A DNA stretch of 64,000 nt from Oscheius dolichura (taxonomy: Eukaryota; Nematoda; Chromadorea; Rhabditida; Rhabditidae), in assembly GCA_932521035.1 (NCBI GenBank), contig OW051497.1, positions 682,001-746,000 of the forward strand, read 5' to 3'. The first letter of the stretch is position 1; each line of letters begins with the position of its first letter. The notes below the pieces were generated by a model. That model was not told the origin of the DNA and made no database searches. It was given only the letters and a program-made list of their open reading frames with translations. The position numbers and the translations under genes were made by a program. Positions 22,297 through 34,538 of this stretch are shown here, in pieces.

Positions 22297-23740
22297 ATGA
22301 ATGCCTCCTCTACCGCCAGTCTTTCGATTGACGAATACGTATGCCGCAAAGTGGCTGCAGATCTGTATGCCAATGTGATACAGTATCTAGGCATCGTATT
22401 GGCCTTGCCTTTACATATTTTTATTGTGATCCTACTCTTTGTGAGAGTCTTTAAACGTCGCTTCTACCATTTCCTTATTATGACGCAAAGTATCATTGAT
22501 ATAGTGCAAGCGGCCTGTATTTTTGTGACACAGACTGTAAGTTTTATTGGATATGGTGATTAAATAGATCTAGGTTTGCATAGTCTTTAAAAAGGTGATA
22601 GATAACTATATTTATAACTACACACCGACAGCTCAATTGGTTCTATCTGTTTATTTGATGGTTTACTGGAAATCGGCGATCAGACCGTGAGTTTCTTTTC
22701 TTGGGTGGCAACAGCAGGTGAAGGAAGTCTCATCGGGACCTGGGTACCCATAGAAACTTCAAGGAGGTATCAGGGAGAGGCCTTGAGAGAATACTGTAGG
22801 ACTTTGGCCTGAAATTCTGGTTTTCGGCCCGTTGTGCACCCAACGCTTGAAAATTCCTCCGTGCCGGGATACACTTGGGCCCTCTTACAAACTGTTCCCC
22901 GCGGATAAGCTACGCGGATCAAAGGTCTGTCACGTCTCCGCTGCAAGACCAGCTTTATTCAAATTTGGTCCCGCGGCGGAGATGCGCCGCAAAATTTGAA
23001 CTCGTAACATATCCGTAGGATGCGGATTAAAATATAGCCAAATGATTGTACAGGCAAAAAACACTGGATGTTCTTCTCTGTGTAATAGCAGCAATATCAA
23101 CAGTAGAACTTATAGCAGCAAGAATCTTCAGGCAGCAAAGCGAGTCCTCGGTTTGGTATCTTAATTTTTTGACTATTCTTCCAGAACTACGCTCTACTGT
23201 TTACCCTGATTAACACTTTTGCAAATGTCGCATTGTCTGCCGTTTGCTTCATCTCGTTCTACCTTGTAATGAGAATGGACGTCTCCCAGTTTAGTGAGAT
23301 TACAGTAAGAGGACAGAAAAAGATGACGACTGCTTTGCTGCTCCAGGTACACTCAAAAAAGCGGGGAATAACCAGTTATTTTCAGTTTATCCTGGTCATT
23401 ATAACCAATATTTTCGATACCTTGTTCTCCTATGCGAATTATGCAGTTATCGTCAATCCATATGTTATTGAAGCCAATATAAAAGTTAAAAATGTCACGG
23501 ATCCGAATCTACTCCAACAGTATAAACAGGAACTTATGGAAAACACTAGCTTACTGAGAGTTACTATTGAGAATTTGGAAATGGTAAGTCAGTGAAGAGC
23601 AAAACCTACACTTCTAGATTACTACACTTTGGAGCACTTTCCTGCCATTTCTTAGGGGTCTTGTCATACTTTCGGCAATCCGGCCACTGCTAAAGAAAAA
23701 GAAAGATAGAAGTGTCAGCCAATGGAGCACAGATGCTTAA
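22297..23740 (+). CDS. 7TM chemoreceptor-like protein R3, 310 aa
   Basis: Exons: 22297..22536, 22574..22686, 23054..23150, 23185..23346, 23386..23583, 23618..23740. Exon 3 is 97 bp rather than 100, a one-codon change in the loop after TM4. The second intron is enlarged to 367 bp. Conserved family segments are all present (KRRFYHFLIMTQ, YWKSAIRP, RMDVSQFSEITVRGQKKM). It differs from the others in tail (SVSQWSTDA) and has only a shortened promoter match (AGTCCCGCCTCC about 60 bases upstream), so it may be the most divergent in regulation. The N-V-T site in the last extracellular loop is kept. Confidence 0.85.
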
Positions 23741-24339
23741 TCCTCCCCCCCTTCTTAACTAGAAGAATAGTCTCATTCTTGCCTTATTTTCATCTTGTAG
23801 TTCTCAATAAAACTTCCGTGCACAAGTAATTCTTACGAAATTAAAGCTGTGATGCGATATTTATGTTCAGCAGACTGCTACCTTATTTAATAAAAAGAAT
23901 AATTAATCGAATTGTCGCCGTTCGAACGAACGAGAGAACTTACCTTCCTGCATATCAAATACCAAAATGAGGAGGTAATAAACAGCGCCAGGACAAATTT
24001 ATCTTTTACACTCCCCCGGTTTCGTTCAAGTTCTTTCTCCCGTTTTCCATTAACTATTCCCATCCATTTCGAGCTCTGCTTAGTTTGACTACACTCTAGC
24101 TACAGTAGGCAAATGAAAGGTTGAATCAGGGTCTCAGAATCGGTCAAAAACATGTAATTACTAAAATCTCAAGACCATTTTCATGACGAAAGAGAAGCTC
24201 TGATAATACTCTTGTTCCCTGGAAAGGACAAGTTTATACTCTTGGATCCCGTGAGGATCCCCCTTGCCCGCACTGGCAACGCACTGACAATTGCCCGCAC
24301 TGACAACTGATCCGCACTGACAACTGCTCCACTAAAAGA

Positions 24340-24620
24340 AAAACGACCTCCGACGCGTTTACACTTTTTAGTCCCTCCGTTTTAGTGGATCAAAGCATAT
24401 AACAGATGATCTTATCTAAAATCAAAGGAACAAGAACGAAAACCAATTTACCTCAGAGGGGGCTGGATAATAAGCACCTGTAGGAAAGAGGCGAGCATGT
24501 TTTGGTGAATGCCCTTTGGACTTCTTATAATCAGAAGAAGTTACCCGATCTGCGACAGCTTCCCAGAGCCGCATCATGGACTGAGTAGAAATCAGGAATA
24601 AAATACACAAGATTTAAAGA
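24340..24620. repeat. Duplicated intergenic block (also at 35540-35690)
   Basis: GACCTCCGACGCGTTTACAC near 24346 matches GACTTCCGACGCATTTACAC near 35546. In both places GCATATAAC or ACATATAAC follows about 45 bases later and the CACCTG E-box block about 70 bases after that. No peptide or receptor exon lies between. This looks like a leftover of cassette duplication or a shared control region. Confidence 0.45.
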
Positions 24621-26303
24621 ATCATCAAAACAAAGAGAGCGTTCAAGCTTAATGGGTTTGATTACCCTATCTATGGCTAGATGAAATTACTATTCCTTCT
24701 CTAATATCCCATATTTGTTTGGGATAGGTCCCCGTCTCGGTCAAACTCTCGACTCCGTTTGTTGGATGAACTTTTTATCCACTATATATTATGTTGGGCA
24801 ACAAGTAAATTACATCAAGTAATTTCTCTCACGTTCACGCTCCGTTCCTTCTTGTGGAATATTCAATGTACACTTTCATAGAGGGAAGCTAATTCTCAGC
24901 TCTGTAGGCCGTACTCCTGAATTTCTAGTCAAAGTGAAAATAAGATTCGGCCTCACCACAAAGATGTTGGCAACTATCGGAAGATCTCGTTGTAACTAAT
25001 AACTTTTGTTTTTAGAGTAACCAAATCGGACCATCCAGTGCCGATATTTTTATAATTTACTAGCGCCGTCCTTATAAAATCATGATTGCAGTCTACAGAG
25101 CTGAAAGTTGGTCTCACTCCGTGAAATTTTACGTAAAATATTATAGAAGAAGGAACGGAGTACCTGAGGTAACACACTTATTGCTCAACCTAATAGGGCA
25201 ATGAATTTATCGGCAGTTTGTATCCTGTCGCTTTTCTTGAGCAGATTAATCGGTGAGTTTTTTTCTTTCAATAGAGAATCTAGAGCAAACGTTGCAATGA
25301 CGCCGAACGCTCCCTATTGGTTCAAGCGAAATATCTGCGAAATAATCCAGTAAACAGCGTCAGAACATTCTTTCTCTGTTGTGATCCCCCACAACTTTCA
25401 GCCACTGAGATTAACCCATATTGAGCTTTGGTTGATCCCTACAGTAACCAAAGAGGGCAAGTCGAGTCAGACATAAATACCTATAATTATTATGGCCTCG
25501 TGGCGAAGTTCATTCAAACACGAGCTTCATAAAGAAGAATAAGTTTTCTGAAATAGTCGTCTAATTACATAGGTTGAGTAAAAGAGACGGGTGAAGAAAT
25601 CTCCCTATGACGCGAACAAAGATGAGGCATAAAATAATTTTGTGGAAAGCTGAGTTGCTTATGGCTGAACGTTTAAAATGAACGTTTAAAAGGAGCAATC
25701 CCGGAGAACGTAACCCGTCAGTAAATTTTATTTCCTCTTTCTAATAGAAGGAATTCAGGTGTCGTAGATTTCTGATCGTCTACAATATCGTAGCTGTACT
25801 TCCTCTTTTTTCGCCCGGCTCAATTGGCAACTGTTTCTTTGAAGAAAACCTACCTCCTAGGCAGTTACCCTCCCAATCGAACCAAAACATAGAACATCTG
25901 CATAGAAAGTGAACTTTGCAATTGAAATAAGATCATAAGCGCGTCTCAGCGGGCGGTTTTCTGATTGGAAGTCCTTTAATTGTTAAAACAGTTGCACAAG
26001 AGAAATGAGCGTACTTTGGTAGCCGGCTCAAAACTGTCGTGTACGACTGTTATCGTTTGGATCTCTCAACTTCCTCATGAAGCGGCGAATCCTTGTAGGG
26101 CACCCAGTATAATATAATTCTTTCCCATAATTCTCAGCTGGGCCAATTTGTAAAGAAGCCGACAACGCAGGCCCCCGTTTTATTGCCTGTGGCAGTAAGG
26201 ACCACCTGTAAAGAATACTTCCGCTGACGTTACCGTACAATAGAATAACTTCTAAATTAAATAAATTAATGATAATATGTTTGCCTATTCCGCCTGTTCG
26301 ATT

Positions 26304-26320
26304 AAGCTCCGCCTCGTGGG
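26304..26320 (+). promoter_or_regulatory. Conserved promoter motif of R4
   Basis: AAGCTCCGCCTCGTGGG ends 32 bases before the R4 ATG. Upstream at about 26220-26285 lie GACGTTACCG, AGAATAACT and TTAATGATAATATG, in the same order as in R1 and R5. Confidence 0.6.
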
Positions 26321-26352
26321 CAGAACGTTTTTGATATCTGGGGTCAGTCACG

Positions 26353-28933
26353 ATGGTGAACGCCTCTACGACGGCTACTCCTATTATTATTCGTCCTTCT
26401 TTTGATGAAATTATTTGTCGTCAAATAGCTGCAGCAGTGTACAGTAATGTTATAAAATATCTAGGCATCGCTCTAGCCTTTCCATTACACGTTCTTATTG
26501 TGCTTCTGCTCTTTCTAAGGGTTACTAAACGCCGTTTCTACCATTACCTTATCATTGCCCAAAGCTTAGTAGATATTACCGGCCTTGCTAGCCTTTTCAT
26601 AACTCATTCCGTAAGTTTTACAAGGGAACTTTTCATCTTGGGTTGGACTCGTGAGACGAGACCTAGCTCATTCGAAAGAGCATCAAAAGTTATGCCAGAA
26701 ACCGTGTTCCGTTTTCCCAAAATGACCCGTGCTACGGCGTAGCGCACGTTTGACGTTTATGTGTTAAATTTGTCAAAACTGGTTTTCGCCGTTATATACT
26801 GCGGATTGCCGACACTGAAATGTGAACTGGTGGCCAAGTGGGTAGCGCACCCGCCCACAATTTTTTTTGCTTTTTTTCTTTTCAGGTTCGAATCCTCCGT
26901 GAAGCAATACGATTTTTGCCATTTTTTTGTGACAGAAATGTTGATTTTTGTCGTTCATACAACGTTTAAACAACGTCTTGACCTCTTTTTTTCGACCAAA
27001 AATAGGTATATATAGTGACGAATTCTCATTGTTCGCCACATTCTCATGGCTGCCAACATTGCTGCCCGCCTTGCCCGCCACCATGGGAGACGCTGATGCG
27101 CTCTCTTCTAGAGACGCGGACTTCTTCTTGGATCTGGTGGAGCTGCTGGAGGACTACCAAGCTGGACGTGCTATAGATGTGAAGAAGGAAGACGAACTGG
27201 TGGATGCGAAAGATGCCGATTGGAATCCTGACGCCGACGCATAAAAAAACATTTTGTTGTTCTTATTTAATCTGGAGGATTCGAACCTGAAAAGAAAAAA
27301 AGCAAAAAAAACTGTGGGCGGATGCGCTACCTACTTGGCCACCAGTTAGCTTACCACCTTCGGCAATCCGCAGTATATAACGGCGAAAACCAGTTTTAAC
27401 AAATTTAACACATAAACGTCAAACGTGCGCTACGCCGTAGCACGGGTCATTTTGGGAAAACGGAACACGGTTTCTGGCATAACTTTTGATGCTCTTTCGA
27501 ATGAGCTAGGTCTCGTCTCACGAGTCCAACCTAAGGTGAAAAGGTTCCCTTGTTAGATCAAATACAGTAACCTAAACTTTTTAGCTTTGTGTCATGTTTA
27601 AAAAGCTGTTAGCCAATTATGCCTATCAAGTGACACCTCCTCTTCAACTGGTACTTACTGTTTACTTGATGGTTTATTGGAAAACGGCGATCCGACCGTG
27701 GGTTCTTTTGGCATTTGCTTCATAGAAAATAGAATAAAAAATTAGAACAGGTGTGTCGCGGTAGGACTTTCACTCTGTGAAATTTCATCTCGCGTTTGTG
27801 CGTTGCATTTAAATGTGTCGTTAAAGGAACAGTCAGGGACCTCGGATTTGAGCGCAGACTGCGCTCACAAGCGTCCCCCGCCTTTGGCACGCGTTTAAAA
27901 ATTGAAAGCTGACGGTTATTTTTCCATATTTTTTGCTAATTCTAGTGATGCCGTAGGTTCAGGACCTAGCTGGGAGATGTTAGTGCGCGCTGTCGCTACA
28001 GGACCACTGCGCTCAAACCGAGGTCCCTGACTGTTCCTTTAACTCATACAGTTTTGACTACTCGAGCGTGGCGTTCTATCGTAAGCTAATCGACAGCTCG
28101 GTGTTTTAAACTGGCAAATGCCCATAGAATTAGAAGAAAGTATGCCGACGTACACTTGAACCTTTCTGTTCAAATGCCGGTCGTTCCTGTTCGGTTTGCG
28201 CTTAACACGAGTTAGTTCAGTCAACGGCGGCTTGACGTCGTTCTCTACATAGTAGCAGTAATAACTACACTGGAAACTATAACAGATAGAACGTTCAGAC
28301 AGAATAACGTAGCTCCTTCGGTATGCCCACCCTTACAATAATAAATTTCAACAATTCAGGAGTATGCCCTGCTATTTATTGGACTGAATATTTTTGCAAA
28401 TGTTGTGTTGTCTTTACTGTGTTTTCTGACGTTCGTACTTGTGATGAGAATGGATGTCTCCTATTTCACTGAAGTCACACTAAAAGGACAGAAGAAAATG
28501 ACACTCGCGTTGTTGCTCCAAGTAGAGTGGAAAAATACTTTTCACACTTTTTTTTCAGTTTATTTTAATTTTTGTCACCAATATATTTGACATATGGGCT
28601 TCTTATGCGAATTATGAAACTATCACGAATCAATATGTCATTGATGCAAATGAAAAATACCAAAATCTATCGGATCCAGCCATTGCCGACGAGTATCGAC
28701 AACAACTGTGGGAGCATGTTGGATCATGGGCGGCTGTGGCTGACAAAGTTCAAAAGGTTAGAAATTGTGAAATACAGGGCATTGTTTTACTATAATGATT
28801 ATGTTTACAGGTATCCCTCACTTGGGAGACTTTCCTGCCATTTGTCCGCGGTGTTTTCATTTGTTGGGCAATCAAACCTCTGCTGCTGAAAAAGTCCGTT
28901 ATTGCTGTTAGCCGCTCAACGACAAATTCATAA
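26353..28933 (+). CDS. 7TM chemoreceptor-like protein R4, 317 aa
   Basis: Exons: 26353..26610, 27585..27697, 28221..28320, 28360..28521, 28559..28756, 28811..28933. Despite two transposon insertions in introns 1 and 2, the coding frame is complete and internal exon lengths match the family (113, 100, 162, 198, 123). It keeps KRRFYHYLIIAQ, YWKTAIRP, QRRLDVVLY and RMDVSYFTEVTLKGQKKM. The last extracellular loop lacks the N-V-T site of R1-R3 and R5 (it reads QNLSDPA, which still gives N-L-S). The tail ends SRSTTNS. First receptor of the alternating receptor-peptide cassettes. Confidence 0.85.
26621..27552. mobile_element. Foldback transposon with ~278-bp arms, tRNA-like boxes and a small ORF
   Basis: The left arm 26621..26898 and right arm 27274..27552 are inverted copies, starting CAAGGGAACTTTTC and ending mirrored (GAAAAGGTTCCCTTG). 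TTA flanks both ends (26618..26620 and 27553..27555), a likely 3-bp target duplication. Each arm carries TGGCCAAGTGG and GGTTCGAATCC, which match the A and B boxes of tRNA-type Pol III promoters. The unique core (26899-27273) has a TATATATAG box and an ORF starting at 27082 (MGDADALSSRDADFFLDLVE), 53 acidic residues, ending at 27244. No transposase is recognisable. It lies in intron 1 of R4. Confidence 0.75.
27821..28042. mobile_element. TTAA-flanked MITE, copy 1
   Basis: TTAA followed by AGGAACAGTCAGGGACCTCG at the left is exactly mirrored at the right (CCCTGACTGTTCCT then TTAA). A TTAA target site is typical of piggyBac-type and palindromic TTAA elements of nematodes. 222 bp, no ORF. It lies in intron 2 of R4. 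Confidence 0.75.
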
Positions 28934-29504
28934 CTCTTTGCTTTTGCTTCCCTGTCGAGCCATACTTGGCAACTTGTACCATTTGCACTAGCAATTTCGA
29001 CCATTACTCGACCGCAGAATTCCAATTAGTTTTAGTAAGCCAATCTCATAGGTTAAATGGTTGCTTCACCTGTTACACTCTAATCACAATCTTTCTCTGT
29101 ACTAGAGCTTTTCCGAATGTTGTGACTGTTTAGATGGTTTCGGTTATCTGATGTAGATACTATAATGTTCATTATTTTCTAACACGAGCAATGTGTTGTC
29201 ATAAAAATTCAATGAAAACGTGTTTGCTTCTTTCTTGTAATCATGAAATGTTTGCACTTCAGAAGGATCTTGTGCATATATGGAATGCAAACTGAAACGT
29301 TCATTACGAACTCAGCCCCGATAGTGGTCAGTAAATCGTTAGTTTTCCACTTTTGATACCGTCAAGAGTCGATTTCTTATCGTTTTTCTGGCTCTGAGAA
29401 GCAACTGGCACTTGAAGAAGAACCAAAAAGTGTAAGAGGTGGTCTTTCGATAGAGGCTGTTCTATCCCGAGAGAAACCAGAATGTTTGGCGGAAAGTGCT
29501 AGTG

Positions 29505-29530
29505 TAAACTCACTATATAAGTAGAGAGCC
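29505..29530 (+). promoter_or_regulatory. TATA-type promoter of peptide copy P2
   Basis: AAACTCACTATATAAGTAGAGAG lies about 90 bases upstream of the P2 ATG. P4 has the matching AGCCATTATATAAGAGAGGAG near 38713. Upstream of P2, P3 and P4 a block containing AGTGTAAgAGG or AGTGTAAAGG plus GTCTTTC or close to it also recurs (29430, 34388, 38629). Confidence 0.5.
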
Positions 29531-29612
29531 GAGGAACAACGGGCACCTTGGAGGTTACCCTCTTTCGCACTTTCTATCCCCGGTTTTTCACCAATTTCTT
29601 CATTTCAGAACC

Positions 29613-29860
29613 ATGAAGACTCTTCTTCTCTGCTTCGTCTTGGCTATTGCTCTATTCTACGGAATAACTGAAGGCCGAGTCATCTATCCTGGCGGCTTTG
29701 TCGAAAACGGTATCGGACCACTTTTCCAATGCATTCCGTCGACCTGCAATAATATTACTTGTTTCCCCTGATAAGTCAAGCCCGAAAATAAGAAAGAAGA
29801 ACATTTAAGGGTGGCATTTGTGTTAATGGCGAGTGCTACTGCAACACCCCTGGAAAGTAG
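29613..29860 (+). pseudogene. Secreted six-cysteine peptide, damaged copy (P2)
   Basis: The ATG at 29613 opens a signal peptide (MKTLLLCFVLAIALFYGITE) and the YPGGF spacer, then the first three Cys in C-x4-C-x4-C. Where P4 has the intron donor, P2 has a one-base loss that removes the GT and puts an in-frame TGA at 29769..29771. The second exon (29810..29860) is intact, with a good acceptor and the last three Cys. As it stands the main product would end two residues after the third Cys. Either a recent pseudogene or a gene making a half-length peptide. Confidence 0.65.
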
Positions 29861-30060
29861 TGGTCAAAGGTTGGTGAATCTTCTTAAATCCTTTGAAAAT
29901 ACAACCAGCGGGCCTTCGGCAGCCTACGGCTGTCGTCTGTTTGTCAAAGTTATCCGTTTCGACCTGTGGCGACCTTTCCGCTCTTCCGCCTACGACCGCC
30001 TCCGGCGGCCCCCGGGATTAAAAAATTAGTAATCCTTTTACTGTCGGACACTTTCCCAGC

Positions 30061-30086
30061 GGACAGACAGACAGACAGACAGACAA
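30061..30086. repeat. (GACA)n microsatellite
   Basis: About six GACA units in a row. A complementary TCTG run lies at 36037-36053. Confidence 0.8.
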
Positions 30087-31419
30087 ACACCATAGCACTT
30101 TAATAAAGAGTAGATGGTTTAGACAACTTCTTTTATCTGTTTCGGTGGCAATATCTGCTTCGTGTACAACCAGCTGTCTTTTAACGCCAGGAAACAGATA
30201 ATTCATAGGGCAACAATAAACTTCTGTCTTATTATGTATTGCTGTATAAAAATCCTTAAGAAAGGAAATAGGGGAATTTCATGAAAAACTCAGAATCTTT
30301 CGGCACAGCGGATTCTGTACCTCAAATCGTTCCGGCTATTTCACAGACTATTTAATTGAAGGAGACTGCTGCCCCACCTTATCACAACTGTCATTGTCGT
30401 CTGCTTACAGCTTGAATCGCAATCTGTTTTACCGCCAGATAGTATAAAACGGGAGGTTTCTTCGACCTTTTCGCCACGCCTGTTTCCCTGGACAGCTGTT
30501 TCCCTGGAAGAACAATTACCGCCCGTGTAGCTGCACTTTTTCCTCTTCGCTTAGTGGGAGCTGGGAGCAAAACATAGAACCACTAACATCAAAATCAAAA
30601 AGACAGAGGAAATAAGATCAAAAGCGCATTCATCTTGAAGCTCATATAATTGGCACCTGCAGAAGAGAGACGGATGAATTTTGCGGAATAGTCTCGGGCA
30701 TTCTTAAAACTTTCTAAAAGTAGTGGCTACTTGATGGCTTCTTGGAGCTGAGGCATGTGGAAGTGAAAAGATATAAATGGAAAAAAAATCGAATATTTTC
30801 CTTTAAAATCCAGATGCTGTAGCCGAAAATTGTTCGAGCTTTCTTCAAACAGACCGGACTGTTCTCAGCGTTCTAGTCAGAGCACTGCTACTCTTCCGCT
30901 GGATTCATCAGTTGATTCTTCTTGGTTTGAACGTCACTCGCATACTCCTGAGAAAAAAAAAGTCAAAACGGTCACCCTCAGTTCCTACACTTACTTTTGA
31001 ACAAAATATGGAAAGCAGTATAGATGACTTCAGTTTCGCCGACTGGGTACTATAGCGGAGGCGCCAGCCTTTTACCGAGAAATATCTGTTGAAAACGGAG
31101 TGTATCTAAGGACCAACGCTTAAGAGTTATCAAAAAAGGGTCCATTATTGTCAAGTTTACTTTACATAGTACGTTTAAGTACTGTCGCGCCCATTTGTTT
31201 CACTGGCCACTTGTACCGGGCCTTTTTTCCATGAGGCTTTTCACGTTTCCAATAAACGTTTGTAGTCCCTTGCGTGACTAATAATGTGTGGGTGTTCTTT
31301 CTGGCAAGCAACAAATGAGTATAATATGCAAAAATATTTCCAATGACGGTAGCGTAGAATAACTTTAACGTTTAAATTGAATTACTGATAATATGTTTAT
31401 CTATGCCACCCAGTAATAC

Positions 31420-31436
31420 AAGCTCCGCCTCATCGG
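31420..31436 (+). promoter_or_regulatory. Conserved promoter motif of R5
   Basis: AAGCTCCGCCTCATCGG ends 34 bases before the R5 ATG. The upstream part (GACGGTAGCGTAGAATAACT, then ACTGATAATATGTTTATCTA near 31383) is among the best matches to the R4 block. Confidence 0.6.
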
Positions 31437-31470
31437 CAGTAAGTGTTGACTTCTGGCGCCAGTCACCGGC

Positions 31471-33265
31471 ATGAATGTCTCTACCATGACGACTACGGCT
31501 AGCAGCACTAGTGCTGCTACTGCTCGTCAGATAACATTCGAAGAAATGGTGTGCACTATGGTGGCCGCATCCGTGTATGACAATGTGCAAAAATATCTCA
31601 GCACTGCTACGGCCATGCCATTGCACGTTCTTATCGTCTTTCTGCTCTTTTTGAGAGTAGCCAAACGACGTTTCTATCATTTTCTTATAATAGCTCAATG
31701 TGTAACAGATATATGGGCGATGGGATGCATTTTTGTAACTCACTCCGTAAGTTTAGAATAAATAATATGCTTACCATTTTATTTAGCTGTGCGTTGTATT
31801 TAAAAAGTTGGTCGCCAATTGGTTTATTGACAAAACTGCACCATTTCAAATGGTTTTAACTATCTACCTTATGATTTATTGGAAGAATGCAATTCGACCG
31901 TGAGTTCCCTTTTTCTTTTTTTGCCCGGCCGAAAATAGAATATGGAATTATAACAGGTGCATAGTGGTAACCTTTACCCTTTGCAAAAATGACTTCATAC
32001 GAAAGCATTGGAGGTGGGCGGTGGCCCCCTGGTTTGGTCGCAGGTTCCGAAGCGATTATGAGCCCGTTTTGTTGATTTCGAATCGAGGTCATCCTCATTT
32101 TCTTCATCCTCATTGATATAAGGCTTCCCCAAGTATGGCCAACTCAGCTTCTCAGGGGGGAAATGATAGTGTCAATAAATCTGTTCTATCTAACGTACAC
32201 CTTTCTAAGTACTAACGACCATTATTACTGTAGTCTACAGCGTGTATGAGATCAGAGCTTCCTAGCGTCGCGCGCATTCATAGATATTATAACTTATAGT
32301 ACAAAACGTAAAACTTTCAAACATTTTTAGTCAACGATTACTCGACATCTTCTTCTACATTATATCGGTCTTGTCTGTTCTGGGAAGTATAGCCGACAAG
32401 GTGTTTAGGCAGTACAATCAGCAGCCAACGGTTTGTGCCAAATATTGCTATAAATTTCCGTTCAGCCAATCTCTCTTCTTTTTATTGGTGTTAATACTTT
32501 TGCGAACCTTACTCTGACAGCTATGTGTTTAGCAATGTTCATACTGGTGATGAAGATGGATGTCTCATATTTCACTGAAGTCACTTTAAAAGGGCAGAAG
32601 AAAATGGCAACAGCACTGCTGCTCCAGGTATACAATCCTATTATATCTTTTGGGAATCCTTGTAAAGGAGCAGTGGTACTGTATACACTGTAGCGTGTCA
32701 TGGTTAAATTTTCGGCAATTGTTTCTTGTTTAAATGATCTTTATAAAATTAAAATTTCAGTTCATCTTAATCCTGATCTCTAACATAGTGGATGTATTCC
32801 TTTCTTATGGAAATTATTACATAATCAACAATGCTGATGTGTTCAATGCCAATTTGCTTGCTAGCAATGTTACTGATCCGGCAGTGCTCGAACAGTTACA
32901 GCAAGAATATAGACAGCACACAACGTTCTTTCTTGACATTTTGGAAAAATCAACAACGGTACGTTATAGAGAAAGTCGAGGACGATGGGTTTATCCGTAG
33001 TCTGCTGAAATTGAGACCAGTGGGCACATTAAAAGGACTGTACAAGAGTTTTTGGCTCTCCTGTCTTTTAGGGGTCCTTTCAACCTTTTAGTGGTCCTTT
33101 TCTTCACAATTTTTTCGATTTTTCAATCTAAGACGATTACAGGTTTCCGCAACTTGGAGCGCATTTCTTCCGTTATTTCGTGGCATTCTCATCTATTGGG
33201 CTATCAAGCCCCTGCTACAGAAGAGAACAGTTGTAATTATTAGCAGATCAACAACAGATATATAG
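31471..33265 (+). CDS. 7TM chemoreceptor-like protein R5, 323 aa
   Basis: Exons: 31471..31746, 31787..31899, 32331..32430, 32466..32627, 32761..32958, 33143..33265. The N-terminus is longer than in its relatives because of a Thr/Ser/Ala-rich insert (TTTASSTSAATAR). It keeps KRRFYHFLIIAQ, YWKNAIRP, QRLLDIFFY and KMDVSYFTEVTLKGQKKM; the usual Arg before MDVS is Lys here. The TM6-TM7 loop has LASNVTDPA with the N-V-T site. The tail ends SRSTTDI. Intact. Second receptor in the alternating receptor-peptide array. Confidence 0.85.
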
Positions 33266-33377
33266 CACTTTGTGCCCCGTAGTTGTAACTATCCGTCCAG
33301 TTTTGACACATCTTTTTTGAAAGATGAAAACTTAAAATATAAAAAGAAAGCAGTTCTTTTCCAGTCGTATATTATTC

Positions 33378-33833
33378 TTAAAGGAACAGCCTCGCACTTG
33401 GTAGAGTGTGGTCCGGATCGCGCGCGCAGTTTGAATATTTAGATTCGCAAACAACCTTTTTGACGTTTTTTGCCAGTTTTTTATACCATTTCAGCTTATT
33501 TTCGCTGGGGTTTCTTTAATATTCGACACAAGAGATGTAGCAGAAGCAAAAACAACAGTTCAAAACCCATGGGGATGGCTGTTACCGATGAATTTGTATT
33601 AATAACGAAATGGAACGCTTCTGTTGGTTTCACGTCGCTTTAGTTATTATTTCTTCATGGTAATCATTTTTAAAAACATACATGATGATTTCGAGGTGTT
33701 GAAATGCTATATTACAGAAGCTGTATCAAAATACCGTTAAAATTTTGACCAAAAATCCGAATTCAAACAGGGCGCGCGCCGATACAGTAACATAAGAGGA
33801 CGCGCGCAAAACCATGCGAGACTGTTCCTTTAA
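33378..33833. mobile_element. TTAA-flanked MITE, copy 2
   Basis: TTAA, then AGGAACAGCCTCGCA at the left and TGCGAGACTGTTCCT then TTAA at the right. The outer eight bases AGGAACAG are shared with the element at 27821-28042; the inside differs and carries CGCGCGC runs near both ends. It lies just 3' of R5. Confidence 0.7.
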
Positions 33834-34538
33834 TTAACTGTAGATAGATCGCCAGTTTGTGTTGTTTACTGTAAACACGGAAGATTATATATCTCAGTAA
33901 AGGTCGCTATATATTTTTGTATTAATAGACTTTTCTTATAAATGTCTTTTTCAACTATTTGATACTCGTGCTTGGTATATGATTTGATAATTTAATCAGA
34001 TACAAGAAACGATGGGACTCCCAGGCTCCTAGAACTGAAATAAATGTGTCTAATTTCCTAGTTCAGAAGTTCAGTTCAACAGAGCTTCTTCAAAAGTGCA
34101 CAGATAAAATATTGCTGTTGAATCATGGATACGAGTGAAGAAGTTGCCATATGATGAAAAGAAGTGCAATCTGCCAGGCCGGGCATTGTATCCGCATCTT
34201 GCCTCTCTAGCGGGCAATGACTCCTCTACAAGCGGAGTATAACAACAAGAATATACCGAGAAAGTTCCCTGATCCTATAGCTTATTTTACGGACACTATT
34301 TCAGCACAACGCTATACAACGATTTTGCGTAGATCCATTATTCACTGTCAGAGAGCAGCCGACCACTGGAAGCGGAAATAAATAGTGTAAAGGCGGTCTT
34401 TCAACTGAAGGGCCAACATAAATTTCAACTGTGTAAAGTCTAGTTAAGAGCGAAGCCGGCGCATTGTGCCAGTTTCTCCTTTCAAAAACATCCCTCTTTC
34501 CTGTCCCTCTTCCAGTCTCTTTTATATTTTCAGAAGAA

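Noticed and set aside
26829-26898. tRNA gene with A and B boxes
   Set aside because: The boxes are separated by poly-T and poly-pyrimidine runs that would stop Pol III, and both copies lie in transposon arms; no tRNA fold.
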